Source: JALOKP01 sp963800865
GTDB taxonomy: Bacteria > Acidobacteriota > Polarisedimenticolia > J045
NCBI GenBank assembly: GCA_963800865.1
Contig: CAWDCL010000002.1
Coordinates: forward strand, 62,001 to 126,000
Direction of reading: 5' to 3'
Length of the DNA: 64,000 bases
This document shows, one piece after another, positions 1 to 11,600 of this stretch; position 1 is the first letter of the stretch; each line of letters starts with the position of its first letter. Below the pieces are notes generated by a model. It did no database searches. It was given only the letters and a program-made list of their open reading frames with translations, and was not told where the DNA came from. A program made the translations under genes and the position numbers.

Positions 1-480
1 GGCTACCACGCCGCCGATTTCAGGAAGCTCCCGGACGAGGAGAAGCTCCGCGCCCTCTACGGCGGCGGCAGGATCGCTCCAGGACAGTACGTGACCCCCT
101 ACTGGCAGGACGCGAAGGGGCGCGACGACAAGGAGTTCATGAAACGCTTCGATGAGGGGCCGGTCGCGCTGCTGGTGGTCGGCCGCAACGGCGCGCCGAA
201 CATGGGACGCAACATGGCGCTGTCGTTCCTCTTCTACTTCGTGGTCAGCTTCATCGTCGCCTACCTCGCGCGGCACACGCTGAACTTCGGGCAGGACTCC
301 CACACCGTGATGCGGATCACCGGGACGATCGCGATCGCGATCTACGCGCTGGCCGGCATCCCCGACTCGATCTGGTTCTACCGGCCGTGGTCCGTGACGC
401 TGAAGAACTGCTTCGACGGCGTCGTCTACGGATTGATCACGGGCGCGATCTTCATGCTGCTGTGGCCGGCCGCGCACTAG
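1..480 (+). CDS. Uncharacterised membrane protein, 3' part
   Basis: The frame is open from base 1, so the true start lies outside the window; the GTG at 91 is only an internal candidate. The visible N-terminal part is soluble and contains a segment reading PDEEKLRALYGGG, then LVVGRNGAPNMGRN. Three hydrophobic segments follow (roughly residues 72-90, 105-125 and 143-157 counted from base 1). The layout of a short soluble region, a G-P-rich linker and C-terminal membrane helices matches a widespread family of unknown function; I cannot name a role. The last 19 bases overlap the next gene on the same strand, suggesting co-translation. It ends with TAG at 478-480. Confidence 0.7.
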   Translation, partial: GYHAADFRKLPDEEKLRALYGGGRIAPGQYVTPYWQDAKGRDDKEFMKRFDEGPVALLVVGRNGAPNMGRNMALSFLFYFVVSFIVAYLARHTLNFGQDSHTVMRITGTIAIAIYALAGIPDSIWFYRPWSVTLKNCFDGVVYGLITGAIFMLLWPAAH

Positions 481-1424
481 AACTGCTGACGGCGGCGCCC
501 GCGCTCCTCGCCGAGGGATCGGTGGTGGAGCGCGTGCGCCGCGGTGCGCCGGGGGCGCTCCACCCGGAGCTGCTGACCGCGACGCTGGTCCGCGACGCGG
601 CGGGGCGCGCGCTGCTGGAGTCGATCTGGCGCGGGTACCTCGGGGTCGCGCGCGCGGCCGGGCTGCCGATCGTCCTGCTGACGCCGACCTGGCGCGCGAA
701 CCGCGAGGCGGTCGAGCGCGCCGGGCTCTCCGGCGAGGCGCTGTGCCGCGAGAACGTCGCCCTGCTCGGCGCGCTGCGGCGCGAGCACGCCGCGGCGGGG
801 GGTGGCCCGGTGCTGATCGCGGGGCTGCTCGGGCCGCGGGGGGACGCGTACGACCCGCGCGCCGCGCTCGGCGAGCGCGAGGCCGCGGCGCTGCACGCGT
901 GGCAGGCCGGCCTGCTGGCGGAGGCCGGCGTCGACCTGCTGACCGCGCAGACGCTGCCGGCGCTCTCCGAGGCGCGCGGCCTGGCGCGGGCGATGGCCGG
1001 TACCGGCGCGCCCTACCTGCTGAGCTTCATCGTGCGCGCCGACGGGACGCTGCTCGACGGGACGCCGCTCGAAGAGGCGATCGCCGCGATCGACGCCGAC
1101 GTGCGGCCCGCTCCGGTCGCCTACACGATCAACTGCGTCCACCCGGGGCCATGCCGGGAGGCGCTTGCGGCCGTCGCGGCGCGGACGCGCGCGGTCGTCA
1201 CGGCGCGGGCGCCGGGCGCTGGCGTGCGCGTGATCGGGCTGCAGGCGAATGGTTCGGCGCTGCCACCCGAGGCGCTCGACGGCGCCGACGCGCTGCACTC
1301 GGACGAGCCCGGCCCGTGGGGCGCGGCAATGGCCGCGCTCGCCCGGGACTTCGGCCTGCGCCTGCTCGGCGGCTGCTGCGGCACCGACGAGCGCCACATC
1401 GCCGCGATCGCCGCGCACCTGTAA
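462..1424 (+). CDS. Homocysteine S-methyltransferase family protein
   Basis: About 320 residues, the usual length for the Hcy-binding (pfam S-methyl_trans) domain, a TIM barrel that transfers methyl groups to homocysteine through zinc. The three zinc-ligand cysteines are visible: NCVHPG (Cys about 225) and LLGGCCGTDERH (Cys about 305 and 306) close to the C-terminus. I chose GTG at 462 because it keeps the first strand (LLTAAPALLAEGSVVERVRR); the frame is open further upstream but there overlaps the membrane gene much more. The classic N-terminal DGGMGTEL is degenerate (AEGSVVERV). The natural methyl donor (S-methylmethionine, betaine or another) cannot be read from sequence. mtnA at 33 kb is another methionine-cycle gene but is unlinked. 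Confidence 0.85.
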   Translation: MAGRALELLTAAPALLAEGSVVERVRRGAPGALHPELLTATLVRDAAGRALLESIWRGYLGVARAAGLPIVLLTPTWRANREAVERAGLSGEALCRENVALLGALRREHAAAGGGPVLIAGLLGPRGDAYDPRAALGEREAAALHAWQAGLLAEAGVDLLTAQTLPALSEARGLARAMAGTGAPYLLSFIVRADGTLLDGTPLEEAIAAIDADVRPAPVAYTINCVHPGPCREALAAVAARTRAVVTARAPGAGVRVIGLQANGSALPPEALDGADALHSDEPGPWGAAMAALARDFGLRLLGGCCGTDERHIAAIAAHL

Positions 1425-1442
1425 TCGGACGCTCGGACTACT

Positions 1443-1493
1443 GTAGGGGCCGGCCTCCGTGCCGGCCCGCACCAGGGCGCCGGCCCGCCCTAC
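1443..1493. repeat. Dispersed palindromic repeat between convergent genes
   Basis: The left half carries the element GTAGGGGCCGGCCTCCGTGC followed by CGGCCC. The right half is a degenerate inverse ending GGCCCGCCCTAC, so the whole can fold as a long hairpin. It fills the gap between the convergent methyltransferase and FIST genes, and the TAG stop of the FIST gene lies inside its right end. Similar copies are at 15490-15572, 15657-15698, 18915-18941 and, degenerate, 22326-22350. Confidence 0.8.
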
Positions 1494-2688
1494 GTCAGCG
1501 GCCGGAACACCCCGAAGCAGCTCGTGTAGCCGTGCAGGAAGGTCTCCCCCGACCTGCCCGATCTCGCCGTTGCAGAAGAACCCGCCCAGCGGCATCCGCC
1601 CGAGGTGCTCGAACAGCCGGCGGCTGTCGTGGTCGGGCTCGCCGAAGAGCTGCTGCCCGCGCCCGAGGCACGAGAAGAGCAGCGCCCCCGCCGGCCCCGG
1701 CCGCCCCGCCGGCTCCGCCGAGACGCCGCGCGCGTAGCGCCCGAGCTGCTCGTCGAGGTCCTGCCGCGCGGCGTCCGCGTCGCGCAGCACGAACTGCAGC
1801 ACCTGGTGCTCGCGCGGGTAGGCGCCGATCGCCAGCGCCCCCGAGTCCTGGTCGGCGCCGACGATGTTGCGCACCAGCAGTTCCCCGTCGCGGAACGCGG
1901 TCTGCCCCTCGCGCATCTCGAGCCCGACGAAGAGCGAATGGCGCATCAGCGCCTGCTCGCGTTCTCCCGCCACCTCGAAGATCTCGCCCAGCACCTTCAT
2001 CGGCGCGGCGCCGCCGAGCGCGTAGACGACGTTGTCCTCGCACTCGGTGATCGCCATCGGGTCGCCGAGCGGCCGGCAGCCCTGCGCGACGATCGTGTCG
2101 ACCGCGAGGTTGCCGTGCAGTGCGACGCCGACGGTGCCGGTGCGGAAGAACTCCTGGTCGAGGAAGAGCGCGTTCTTCCCCGGCGCCTCGCCGCCGCTGG
2201 CGAGGCCGCCGATCTTGCGTCCCGCCGGGTACGCAGCGTCGAGGCCGCGCACCAGCGACTCGGCTTCCGCGGTGAAGGGGTCGGGCAGCAGGATGAAGTG
2301 CGGGCGGTCCGCTGGCGGCACGCCGATCAGCGCGTGCCACGCGTCGGCGTCCGACGGCGGCGGGAGCGGACGGCCGGAGGCGATCCGGAACGGCGTGACC
2401 GTCACACCGGGCAGCACCGCCGCGGTGACCGACAGCGCCGGCGCAGCCTCGACCTCGCGTCCGTCGCCGATCACGCCGCCGCCGCTGCAGCCGGCAATCG
2501 TGGCGCGCGGGAAGAAGAGCGGAGAAGGTCGCCGGGACGCGGGCGTAGGACGCGGCGTGGGCCGCGGACGCGAAGACGAGGACCAGGTCCGGCTCGGCCC
2601 CGCCGAGCGCGGCCTTGATCTCGGCAGCCGTTTCAGCGGCCGCCTGGCCCAGGTCGGGCCGCTCGGAGAGGGAGGATGCCCAGCGCAC
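1490..2688 (-). CDS. FIST domain sensory protein (two frame disruptions)
   Basis: About 400 residues with FIST_N then FIST_C domains, the arrangement found in small-ligand sensory proteins often linked to signal transduction. Recognisable pieces are IAGCSGGGVIGDG early, KIGGLASGGE and GVALHGNLAVDT in the middle, and GGFFCNGEIGQVG then ETFLHGYTSCFGVF at the end. Start is GTG at 2688, giving MRWASSLSERPDL, the normal N-terminus of this family; no strong ribosome site is visible. The frame breaks near 2515 and near 1550, where one G is missing in a G run (minus strand), yet the protein reads through cleanly if both are repaired. The TAG stop is part of a palindromic repeat. Family call is firm; the ligand is unknown. 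Confidence 0.8.
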
Positions 2689-2805
2689 GGGGGTTTCTTG
2701 CCAGCTTTGCGGGGCGGGCGCAAGTCGGGGGCCCAGGCCTTGCGTCGCACCCCTTCCTGCCCAGTCTGCGGCGTGCCGGTGCCGGAACCCGCGGGTGATC
2801 CAAAC

Positions 2806-2832
2806 GCAATCCGAATTGCATCTGGTTGAACC
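2806..2832. promoter_or_regulatory. Two short dyads before the DUF4143-type ATPase
   Basis: An AT-richer patch has a perfect GCAAT/ATTGC dyad with a 4-base spacer (2806-2819) and, touching it, the 9-base palindrome GGTTGAACC (2824-2832) that contains the proposed TTG start. They could be operator or promoter elements; this is inference from symmetry and position only. Confidence 0.3.
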
Positions 2833-3995
2833 AAGTGCAATCAGGTTCCTTTTTGATCCCACGATCGTTCTGGCAGGCCGTGATCGACCAGGCTTGGACG
2901 CGCCGTCCCGTCGTGTGGCTGATGGGTGTGCACCGGGTCGGGAAGACCGTGCTCGCGCGCAGCCTTCCCCACGTCGAGTACTTCGACTGCGAGCGGCCGC
3001 GCGTGCGGCGCCAGATCGAGGATGTCGAGGCCTTCCTCGGAGGCCTCGAGGGAAAACGGGTTGTCCTCGACGAAGTCCACCGCCTGCCGAACCCCGCCGA
3101 GGTGCTGAAGGTCGCGGCCGACCATCACCCCGAGGTGCGCCTCCTCGCAACCGGGTCCTCCACGCTGGGTGCCACCGCGCGCTTCCGCGACACCCTCGCC
3201 GGGCGCAAGGAGGAGGTCTGGCTCACGCCGATGACGCTTGTGGACCACGAGCAGTTCGGGGGGGAGAGCCTCGAGCACCGGCTGCTCCGCGGGGGCTTGC
3301 CGTCCTTCTACCTCGCCGACGAGCTTCCGGAGCGGGAGTTCGAGGAGTGGATCGACGCCTATTGGGCGAAGGACATCCTCGAGCTCTTCCGGCTGGAGCG
3401 GCGAAGTGGGGGTCGAGCTGCTGATGGCAGCATCTTCGAGGCCACGCGCTTCGCTCGCGATTGCGAGGTCAGCCGCACGACGGTCACGAACTACCTAGCC
3501 GTGCTCGAAGCCACGTTCGTGGCGCACGTCGTGCGGCCCTACGCCAGCCGTCGCGCGCAGGAGATCGTCGCAGCGCCGAAGGTCTACGGCTTCGACACCG
3601 GCCTCGTCTGCCACCATCGCGGTTGGGACTCGCTCCGCCGGGAGGATATCGGCCTGTTGTGGGAGCACTTCGTACTGAACGAGCTGCACGCCCGCCTTCA
3701 GTCGCGGCGCATCTCCTACTGGAGGAGCAAGCACGGGAACGAGGTCGACTTCGTGCTCGCCCCCCGCGGCCGACCGCCGGTGGCGATCGAGTGCAAGCGG
3801 TCGGCGAGCGATTTCGATCCGTCGAGCCTTCGGGCGTTCCGCGGAAGATACCCGACGGGTCCCAACCTCGTCGTCGCTACCGACGTGGACCGACCGTACG
3901 ACAAGCGCTTCGGCGAGTTGCGGGTTCGCTTCGTCGGGCTCGACCGGCTGGTCGAGGAGGCGACGGCGCCCACCGTCGGGGGGCGGCGGCGCTGA
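2826..3995 (+). CDS. ATPase with DUF4143-type nuclease-like C-terminus
   Basis: 389 residues, normal for the ATP-binding proteins with an AAA domain and a C-terminal DUF4143 domain. Walker A is GVHRVGKT (34-41), Walker B is RVVLDEVH (78-85), and a sensor-like LLATGSS follows at 107-113. The C-terminal segment SYWRSKHGNEVDFVL (about 296-310) followed by VAIECK (about 319-324) reproduces the D...ExK core of PD-(D/E)XK nuclease folds. I keep TTG at 2826 because IPRSFWQAVIDQAW precedes Walker A in relatives; the alternative GTG at 2880 would cut this off. The biological role of this family is unsettled. It faces the beta-helix gene end to end with only 53 bases between them. Confidence 0.85.
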   Translation: MNQVQSGSFLIPRSFWQAVIDQAWTRRPVVWLMGVHRVGKTVLARSLPHVEYFDCERPRVRRQIEDVEAFLGGLEGKRVVLDEVHRLPNPAEVLKVAADHHPEVRLLATGSSTLGATARFRDTLAGRKEEVWLTPMTLVDHEQFGGESLEHRLLRGGLPSFYLADELPEREFEEWIDAYWAKDILELFRLERRSGGRAADGSIFEATRFARDCEVSRTTVTNYLAVLEATFVAHVVRPYASRRAQEIVAAPKVYGFDTGLVCHHRGWDSLRREDIGLLWEHFVLNELHARLQSRRISYWRSKHGNEVDFVLAPRGRPPVAIECKRSASDFDPSSLRAFRGRYPTGPNLVVATDVDRPYDKRFGELRVRFVGLDRLVEEATAPTVGGRRR

Positions 3996-4048
3996 AGGGC
4001 ACCATCAGAGTGTCGTCTTTGGGCTCCTTTCGTGAAAGCCTCCTCACG

Positions 4049-7000
4049 CTACGGACACGGCGCCGCGTTCGGCCGCCGGTTCCCGGCGCTGTCCGTGCCC
4101 AGGCTCGACTCGGCGCACCCGATCCGGCTCACGAGGTAGTAGAACGACTCCCTCGCCGCGGGCAGTCTCGCTGTCCGTCACGCTCGTCGCCGTCGTCGGC
4201 GCCCCGAAGCAGGCCTGGTTGTACGCAAAGGAGGCCGGCGCCTGACGGTGGCCACGGTACACGCCGAAGCTCCCCTGATACCGTCGTCGCTCCATTGGAT
4301 CGTGGCGTCCGTCCAGCCCGGATGCGAGACGACCAGAGTGTTCCCGACGGGAGGCGGCGGGTCGTAGGGATTCGACGGCGCGCAGTCGCACGCGTCGCCG
4401 ACCCGGTCCCAGTCCTGATCCAGCTGGTCGGCGTTCGGCGTCGCCGCGCAGTTGTCGACGCCGTCGCGCACGCCGTCGCCATCGGAGTCGATCCACTGCG
4501 CCACGAAGTCCTGCCCGAGGACATCCGCGTTGACGACCGTCACCGCGCGCTGCGGCGGGACGAAGGTCGTGTAGCTCTGCGTCGGGGTGACGACGTAGTT
4601 CCCCGGAGGCAGCCAGGTCAGACGGTAGGAACCGGTGGCGTCGGTGACCTTTGCCCTCGATGCGGCCCCGCTGAGCACGACCAGGGCACCGGGGACGCCG
4701 GCGCCCTCGTGGAGCACCCGGCCGGCGATCGCGTAGGTCGTCCCGGGTGCGTGGTATTCGTCTGCGCCGATGTCAGCCGTGAAGCCCTGGACCCGCTCGT
4801 CGCCGTCGAAGTCCAGTTCGGGGATCTCGGGCGCAGCGGCGTTTCCGGCATCGATGCACGGCGACGCCCCCGACAGGTGATAGTCGCCCGTGCCGGCGCT
4901 GACGAAGCCCGGGTCGACCGAGATCACGGAGGAGACGGCCGGCGGGTCGCCCTCGGTGTGGATGGAGCCGACGTCGCTGTGGGCGATCGAGATCGCCCCG
5001 CCGGAACTGTTGGCGAGCACGATATCGTCTGCGTCCAAGCCCGTGGTGCCCCAGACGATCGTGTTGTGGACCTCGGCCGTGGCCGTCGCGCTTGCAGCCG
5101 CGACATACAGGCCGGATCCGCGTCCGTAGGGCGGGTCGGCGGTGTTGCCGTAGATGGTGTCGTTGACGACGCGGAGGCGCCCGTCGTGGACGGTCGCGTG
5201 GACCCCCGCGCCACTGGCGGCTCCGGAGTTCCCCGTGGTCACGTTGTCCCTAAGCAGCACCTCGCCGCCGCCCACCACGATCCACATCCCGGCCCCATCC
5301 ACGGCCGCGGTGTTGCCTCGGACGACCGAGTGCTCGACCGTCAGCGTCCCGCCCTGCACGTTGACTGACAGTCCGCCGCCTGTGGAGTCGGAACGGTTTC
5401 CCTCCACGATGGCCTGGCGCACGACGGCCCTGCCCTTGCCGATCGTCAGGGTGAGGCCGGCGTCGCCGTAGGAAGCTCCGTTGCGGATCGTCAGCCCCTC
5501 AACGACGAGCAGGTCCGCAAGCGGGAACTGCCCGAGGCTCGTCAGCGAGAGGACGGTCCCGATCGCCTCGCCGTCGATCGCAGTGCTGGCCGGATCGATC
5601 GACCGCGAGGTGCAGCCCGGCGCGTAGCCGCCCCGGAGCAGGACGCCGTACGGCTCAAACGAGAGGTAGGAGAACCCCGACCCGCCGTTGCTGCTCAGGA
5701 GGTAGAGCCCCCTGACGAGCTGCACCACGTCGTTGACGCCGTTCGTCGTCGCGGTGGCGAGCGCCGTGTTGAGCTCAACGCTCGTCGCCACGCAGTGGAC
5801 CACGGTGCAGGCGTCTCCGTAGCCGTCGGAGTCGGCGTCCTCCTGGCCCGGGTTCGTGTCACGGACGCAGTTGTCGGTCGCATTCGGGACCCCATCCCCA
5901 TCCAGGTCGCCGTCGCACGGGTCTCCGCTCCCATCGGCGTCGAGATCGGACTGGTCGTAGTTGATCACGCCCGGGCAGTTGTCGCCCGGATCCCCGATCC
6001 CGTCGCCGTCGGTGTCCGGAACCAGCGAGAAGTCGACCGCCGCGGTGTCCTGCCCCGGGATCACGGGAGTGGGATTCGGCCGGTACTGCCCGAGGTAGTG
6101 GGTGGCGAACGCATACACCCGGTAGTCGCCGTTGGCGAGCTCGGTGATGTTGTATTCGCCGGTGGGGCCGGTCAGCGCCGACCAGAACCCACTCGCCTGG
6201 ACGGTCGCCCCCCCGACGGGCAGCCCCGTCGTCGCGCTGGTGACCCGCCCCGAGATCGAGCCCGGCACGTCGCACGGGTCCCCGTACCCATCGGCGTCGG
6301 CATCGAGCTGGTCCGGGTTCGGGACGGCGGGGCAGTTGTCGGACCTGTCAGGGAAGCCGTCGCCGTCGCTGTCGACGAGCAGGGCGGTGAAGTTCTGACC
6401 GCCCACGTTCGAGGCGACGATCGTCACCGCTCGCTGCGTTGGCGTGAACCCGTAGAACGGGTCACCGGGCGTGAGGACGTAGTGGCCGGGCGGGAGCCAC
6501 GGGAACCGGTAGAAGCCGGACGCATCCGTCGTCCGTTCCGCGGCTCGGTCGCCGCTCATCTGCACGCGAATCCCGGCAAGCCCTGCGCTGCTCTCGAGGA
6601 CCTGGCCGGAGATCGCATAGGCCGGCCCCGTCACGCTGAACTCGTCCATGCCGATGTCGGCGGCGGCACCGAGGACGCGCGCGTCACCTTCGAAGTCCGT
6701 GGCTGGAAGACCCGGCGCAGATGAGTCCCCACTGTCGATGCACGGCGACTCGGCCGCGAGATGGAAGTCTCCGCCGGCCGCGTCGACGAAGACCGGATCG
6801 GCACTGATGTTGCCGACCTCGACGGCTGGCGTGCCCTCAACGAGATACTGCCCGATGTCGTTGTGGCCTATGCTCACGGACCCGCCGCGGTAGTTCCGCA
6901 GGTAGAGGTCCTCCGCGATTGCGGAGGTATTCCCCCACAGGATGTTGTTGTCGAGGCTCACCACGGCCAGCGGGTCGATCACATCCAAGTACAGTCCCGC

Positions 7001-8667
7001 CCCGAAGCCCCAGACCGGGTCGGCCCCGTTTCCCGCGATCGTGTTGTTCACGAGCTGCGCGCGCCCACGTTGGACGGCGACGCTCGCACCGCCGGCATAT
7101 GCCGACGAGACGTTCCCGACGATCGTGCTGTTCGTGACCAGGATGTCCGCCACGTAGGTCGAGATCGCGAGGCCGGCGCGCGAGCCGGCGGTGTTGCCCT
7201 CGACTCTCAGGCGGTCGATCGTCAACATCCCGTGATCCAGAGACACCAGGATTCCACCGCCGTCTCCGCCGCTGTGGTTGTCCAGGACCGCACTCTCGAC
7301 CACCTCGACCGTCCCGTTGTTGGCCCACAGAGCCGCGCCGACCCCGAAACCGCCGCGAATCGTCACGCCCTCCAGGCGGACCCGTGCGAACGGCGAGAAC
7401 GAGCCCGACGAGAGAGTCAGGACCGAACTGATCCCCTCGCCATCGATACGGGTGCTGGAAGGATCGGAGACCCGCGATCCGCACCCGGTAGCGTAACCGC
7501 CACGGAGAACGGTCGCGTACGGCTCGCCGAGGTTCGCGGCAAACGGCCCGCCTCCGTTCCCGGAGGTGCCGAACGTGCCTGGACCAGTTGGATCACGTTG
7601 TTGAGTCCGTCGAATCCCGCGGCACTCACGGCAGCCTGCAGCTCAGCGCTGGTCGTCACGCAAGTGTTCACCGTGCAGGCGTCTCCGAACCCGTCCCCAT
7701 CGGCGTCAGCCTGCGCAGGATTCACGTCGAGGGGGCAGTTGTCGGCTGCGTTCGAGAAGCTGTCACCGTCCGCGTCGGAGTCGCAGGCGTCACCCAGACC
7801 ATCCCCGTCCACATCGGCCTGGTCCGAGTTCCAGACCGAGGGGCAGTTGTCTACCTCGTCCAGGAGCCCGTCCTGATCGACGTCGGCAGAAACGCCGATC
7901 AGTTCGACTTGCGTGCGCACTGCTGTGGCACCGTGCGAATCGGTCACGCGGAGCGTGACCGAGTACCTCCCCGAAGCGGAATAGGCGTGGCTCGGGTTGC
8001 GCTCCGACGAGTCGAAGGTGCCGTCGCTCTCGAAGTCCCACTGCCAGCCGACGACGGAATCGTCCGGGTCGGTCGAGAGGTCGAAGAAGGAGACCGTCAG
8101 CGGGGCCCATCCGAACGTGGGAACGGCGTCGAAATCCGCCACGGGAGGCGCGTTCCCGGTCGTAAATCCCCAGGTCGGTCCGGTCGTCGACGCGCCGCGG
8201 GCGTCGCGTGAGACCACCCGCCACGCGTAGGTGGTCATCGACAGCAGTTGCGACGCCGCGAAGCTGGTCGCGCGGCCGGAGTAGATCAGCACCAAGTCGC
8301 CCGGGGGGCCGAGGTAGAGCGAGTAGACGAGGGCGTCACCCGGGTTGGGATCGCCGCCGGTCCAGGAGAGGGTCGGGCTGGTGCTGACGCCCGTCGCGCC
8401 GTCGGGGATGCCGGGATTCGAGGGAACCGCCGGCGGAGCATTGGCGGGCGCCCCCGCCGGGGTCGTCCGCCGGACCAGCCGGTTGCCGGCCAGGTCGTAG
8501 GCGTAGTCGATGATCGTTCCATCCTCGTTAACGACCCGCGCCAGGCGGCCCGTCTCGTCATACGAGTAGGTGCGCGTCCCCTGTGCCGCTGCGGGAGCGG
8601 CCACGATTGCGAGAAGGAGCGCCAGCAAGGCGAGAGTCCATGGGCGGAAGCTGCGACGGGTAGTCAT
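4049..8667 (-). CDS. Secreted giant protein: YD, Fn3-like, PKD, TSP3 and two beta-helix blocks
   Basis: Read across three single-base breaks (near 7578, 4275 and 4140), this is about 1540 residues. Order: signal peptide (about 1-29), two YD repeats, a fibronectin-III-like domain, a PKD domain, calcium-binding thrombospondin type 3 repeats (DVDGDGLGDACD), then a block that occurs twice. The block is a right-handed beta-helix, a DEFSVTG or DEYHAPG linker, a carboxypeptidase-regulatory-like domain and TSP3 repeats. It ends in the FYYLV...R..C module shared with other secreted proteins here. The ATG overlaps the stop of the RHS gene as ATGA, so translation is probably coupled. Extracellular location is strongly implied. 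Carbohydrate or surface binding is a guess from beta-helix proteins in general. Confidence 0.75.
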
Positions 8668-11600
8668 CCTCGCACCCCCGCCACGGCATTCGGCCCGCCC
8701 TCGCTGCCATCCGATCCACCCGAATCCGCCCTGACGCCGTTCGCTCCGGAGTTTCCCGGTTCACTCAGATGAGTTCCATCGGACTTGTCGGTCCCAATGA
8801 AGGCCTGGATCCAGGCCCAGGTCTTCCCGGCGACGAACTTCCAGCTCCACGGATCTTGTTTCCGGGAGGAGAAGTCGCCGCACACACCGGCGCTGTCGTC
8901 GTACCGGGCCCAATACCCGGAACTCGGTGCAGGGCCCGCCTGGAGGCCCCACGCGTCGATCCGGTTGATCGGATCGTTGCCGACGTAGTCGTACAGGTTC
9001 AGCCCGGCGCGCTCCCGCAACGGATCGCGCGTCAGCCAGCGCCCGTCTCCGGGCGCATCCCAGCGGAAGCCGAAGTAGGACAGGCCGCTTCGTGGATCGA
9101 GAAACTTCGACTGGAAGCGGAAGTCCTGGGCCAGTGTCCCCGACTCGCTCTCGACCCGGCCAAACGGGTCGTACCGGTACGACGCCACGATCGCCTGCGC
9201 CGCATTGACGACTGCCGTGACGTTGCCGGCGGCATCGTTCAGGAACGTGTAGTCCGTCCCACCCGAGCGCCGCTTCAGCAGGCCTCCGATGCCTCCCGGC
9301 TTCGCCGGGTTCCACACGAGTTCCGCGGCGACCGTGTTGGCCGCGTCCCGTTCCTGCAGGAAGAGCCGCGGGCCGCGCACGAAGCGCCGCTCGCGCGTAA
9401 CCGCCCCGTCGGTACGTTCCACGATCCGAACGAGCCAGCCGTCGCCATCGTACTGGTACTCGTTCCGCCTGAGGTGGCCGCCCTCCGTAATACTCGAGCG
9501 AGGTCGGGTGGTTCTCTGTGTCATATGTGCGGTGAAAGCCTGGCCGCCCGGCGCGCGTCCGCGGGTCTGGTTGCCGTCGGCGTCGTAGGCGTAGGTGTGC
9601 GCGGGGTCGACCGACGACAGGAGCGCGTTGACGGGATCGAACTCCGAAGTCGTCTGCTGGCTCGCGGCCGCGGGCGGCGCCAGCCCGCCGACCGAAGCGT
9701 CGCTCGTGCGGCGGCCGCCGGAATCGTAGGTGTAGACGTTGCTCGAGAGCAGGGTGAGGTCCGCTTTCCTGTTCGTGATCCCGGTCAGTCGATTGAGCGC
9801 GTCGTACCCGAAGGTCGTGCGCACGCCGGAGGGCTGCGTGATCGCTGCCGCCAGCGGGCTCGCGCCGCCGTATTCGTACGTGGACGTGCCTCCCCCGTGG
9901 GTCGCAGTCTGCAGGCGTGCCATGGATGTCGTAGATGTAGTCGGCAGGCGCGCCGCCCTCGACGGCCACGCGCGTCACGCGCCCTGCGGCGTCGTACTGC
10001 ATGGTCACGTTGTCCGCGGCGAAGGGGCCGTCGATGCCCGTCCGGCGGGATTCGGCGTCGTAGGTGTAGCGCGCCGTTCCGACCCCGTCCTGGCGTGTCA
10101 CAAGCCGCCCGAACAGGTCGTACTCGTATGTGACCGAAGGAGATGCGTCACCGAACTCGATCCCTGTCAGCCGATGCATGGAGTCGTAGGTGTAGTGGTT
10201 CTGCTGGCCGCGCGCGTTCGTCACCAGCTCGATGTATCCTGCGTAGTCGCGCTGGTAGGACTCGGCGGTCCCGTCGGCGAACACTCGGCGCACCAGGAAG
10301 TTGTCGAGATCGTACTCGTAACGCGTGCTGCGCCCGGCCGGGTCGGTGCGGCGCACGGCGTTACCGTTACGGTCGTAGGCGTTACGGGTCACGCTTCCAT
10401 CCGGCTGATGGATCTCGGTCACCCGCGAGAGCGCATCGTAGGCGAACCGGGTCGCGTGCCCCGAGCGGTCAGTGCTCGTCAGGAGCTGTTCCACGCAGCA
10501 GCCCGCGTAGGTGTAGCTCCGGCCCAGCGCGTCGGGGAACGTGACCCCAGTGATCCGGTCCAGGTCGTCGTGCGTGATCGAGAGGGTCAGGCCCGTCGCG
10601 TCGGTGTGCGTTGCGACCCGGCCGCGCGCGTCGTACGTCCGAAGGAACACGGTCTGCCCGCCGCGGACTCCCTGCTCCGGCTCGGCACCCCCCCCGTAGG
10701 TGAAGCTGGTCACGATGCCGAGCGGATCGGTGATCGACGTCATCTGACCCAGCGCGTTGTAGCTCGCCGCCGTCGTGTGGCCCAGGCGGTCCGTGATCGA
10801 GGTCACATCGCGCGCCGTGTTGTACGTGATCGAGGTCGTCCCCCGGCCATCGGTCACGCCGATGACATCCAGCCCGTTCGGCGCGTACGTGTACTCGGTC
10901 GTCGCGCCGTTCGGATCGGTGCGGGAGAGGAGTTGACCGCGACTTCCGTGGGCGTAAAGCGTCACGTTCCCGGCGCCGTCCCACATCTCGCTGATGTTCC
11001 CGTCCGGGTCGAAGGAGTAGCGCCACTTGCGCCCCGCGGGGGTATGGATCTCCGCGATCTCTCCCTTCCCACCGTCCGTCACGACCGGCAGGTAGCGCGT
11101 TCTCGGGGCCTGGGCGTTGTAGGTATTGACCGCGAGAGACCGCCACGGGATGTAGTCGCGCGGGCTGACGTACCAGCTGTACCCGCCGCACCCGTACTCG
11201 GGCTCGCAACCCCCGTAGTAGAAGTACTCGTACGAGTCGCCGAGCGGGTCCGTGACGGTGATGCGGTAGTTCGCCCACATCGGCTCCCCGGGCGGGGGGT
11301 AGGCATCCGACCACTTGGCGATCCCGTCCGCCGGCTCCGTGCGGAACTGCCAGCGGCCCCGCGCGCCGTCGATACCGGTGATGTAGCGATCTTCGTCGTA
11401 GCTGAAGCTCGACGCATAGCCGCCCATGTCCGTGATGCGGGCGAGGTTCCCGTCCGCGTCGTACTCGAAGTCGGCGGTCCGTCCGAAGGGGTCGGTGACG
11501 CGCGAGACGAGCCGGCGGCGTTGTACGAGAGCGTCGTGACCCGGCCCGGCGCGTCGGTGATCGACACGAGGCGCCCGTCGGTGTCGTAGGAGAACGTGAG

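Noticed and set aside
477..2840. A 787-codon minus-strand frame covering the methyltransferase gene and the FIST gene
   Set aside because: Only its middle is FIST-like. The C-terminal part is antisense to the methyltransferase, and the true FIST end (ETFLHGYTSCFGVF, stop at 1490) is in another frame.
4000..4048. Hairpin GGCTCCTTTCGTGAAAGCC as a terminator between convergent genes
   Set aside because: The stem needs a bulge, the loop is only GT and no T tract follows on either strand, so the evidence is too weak.
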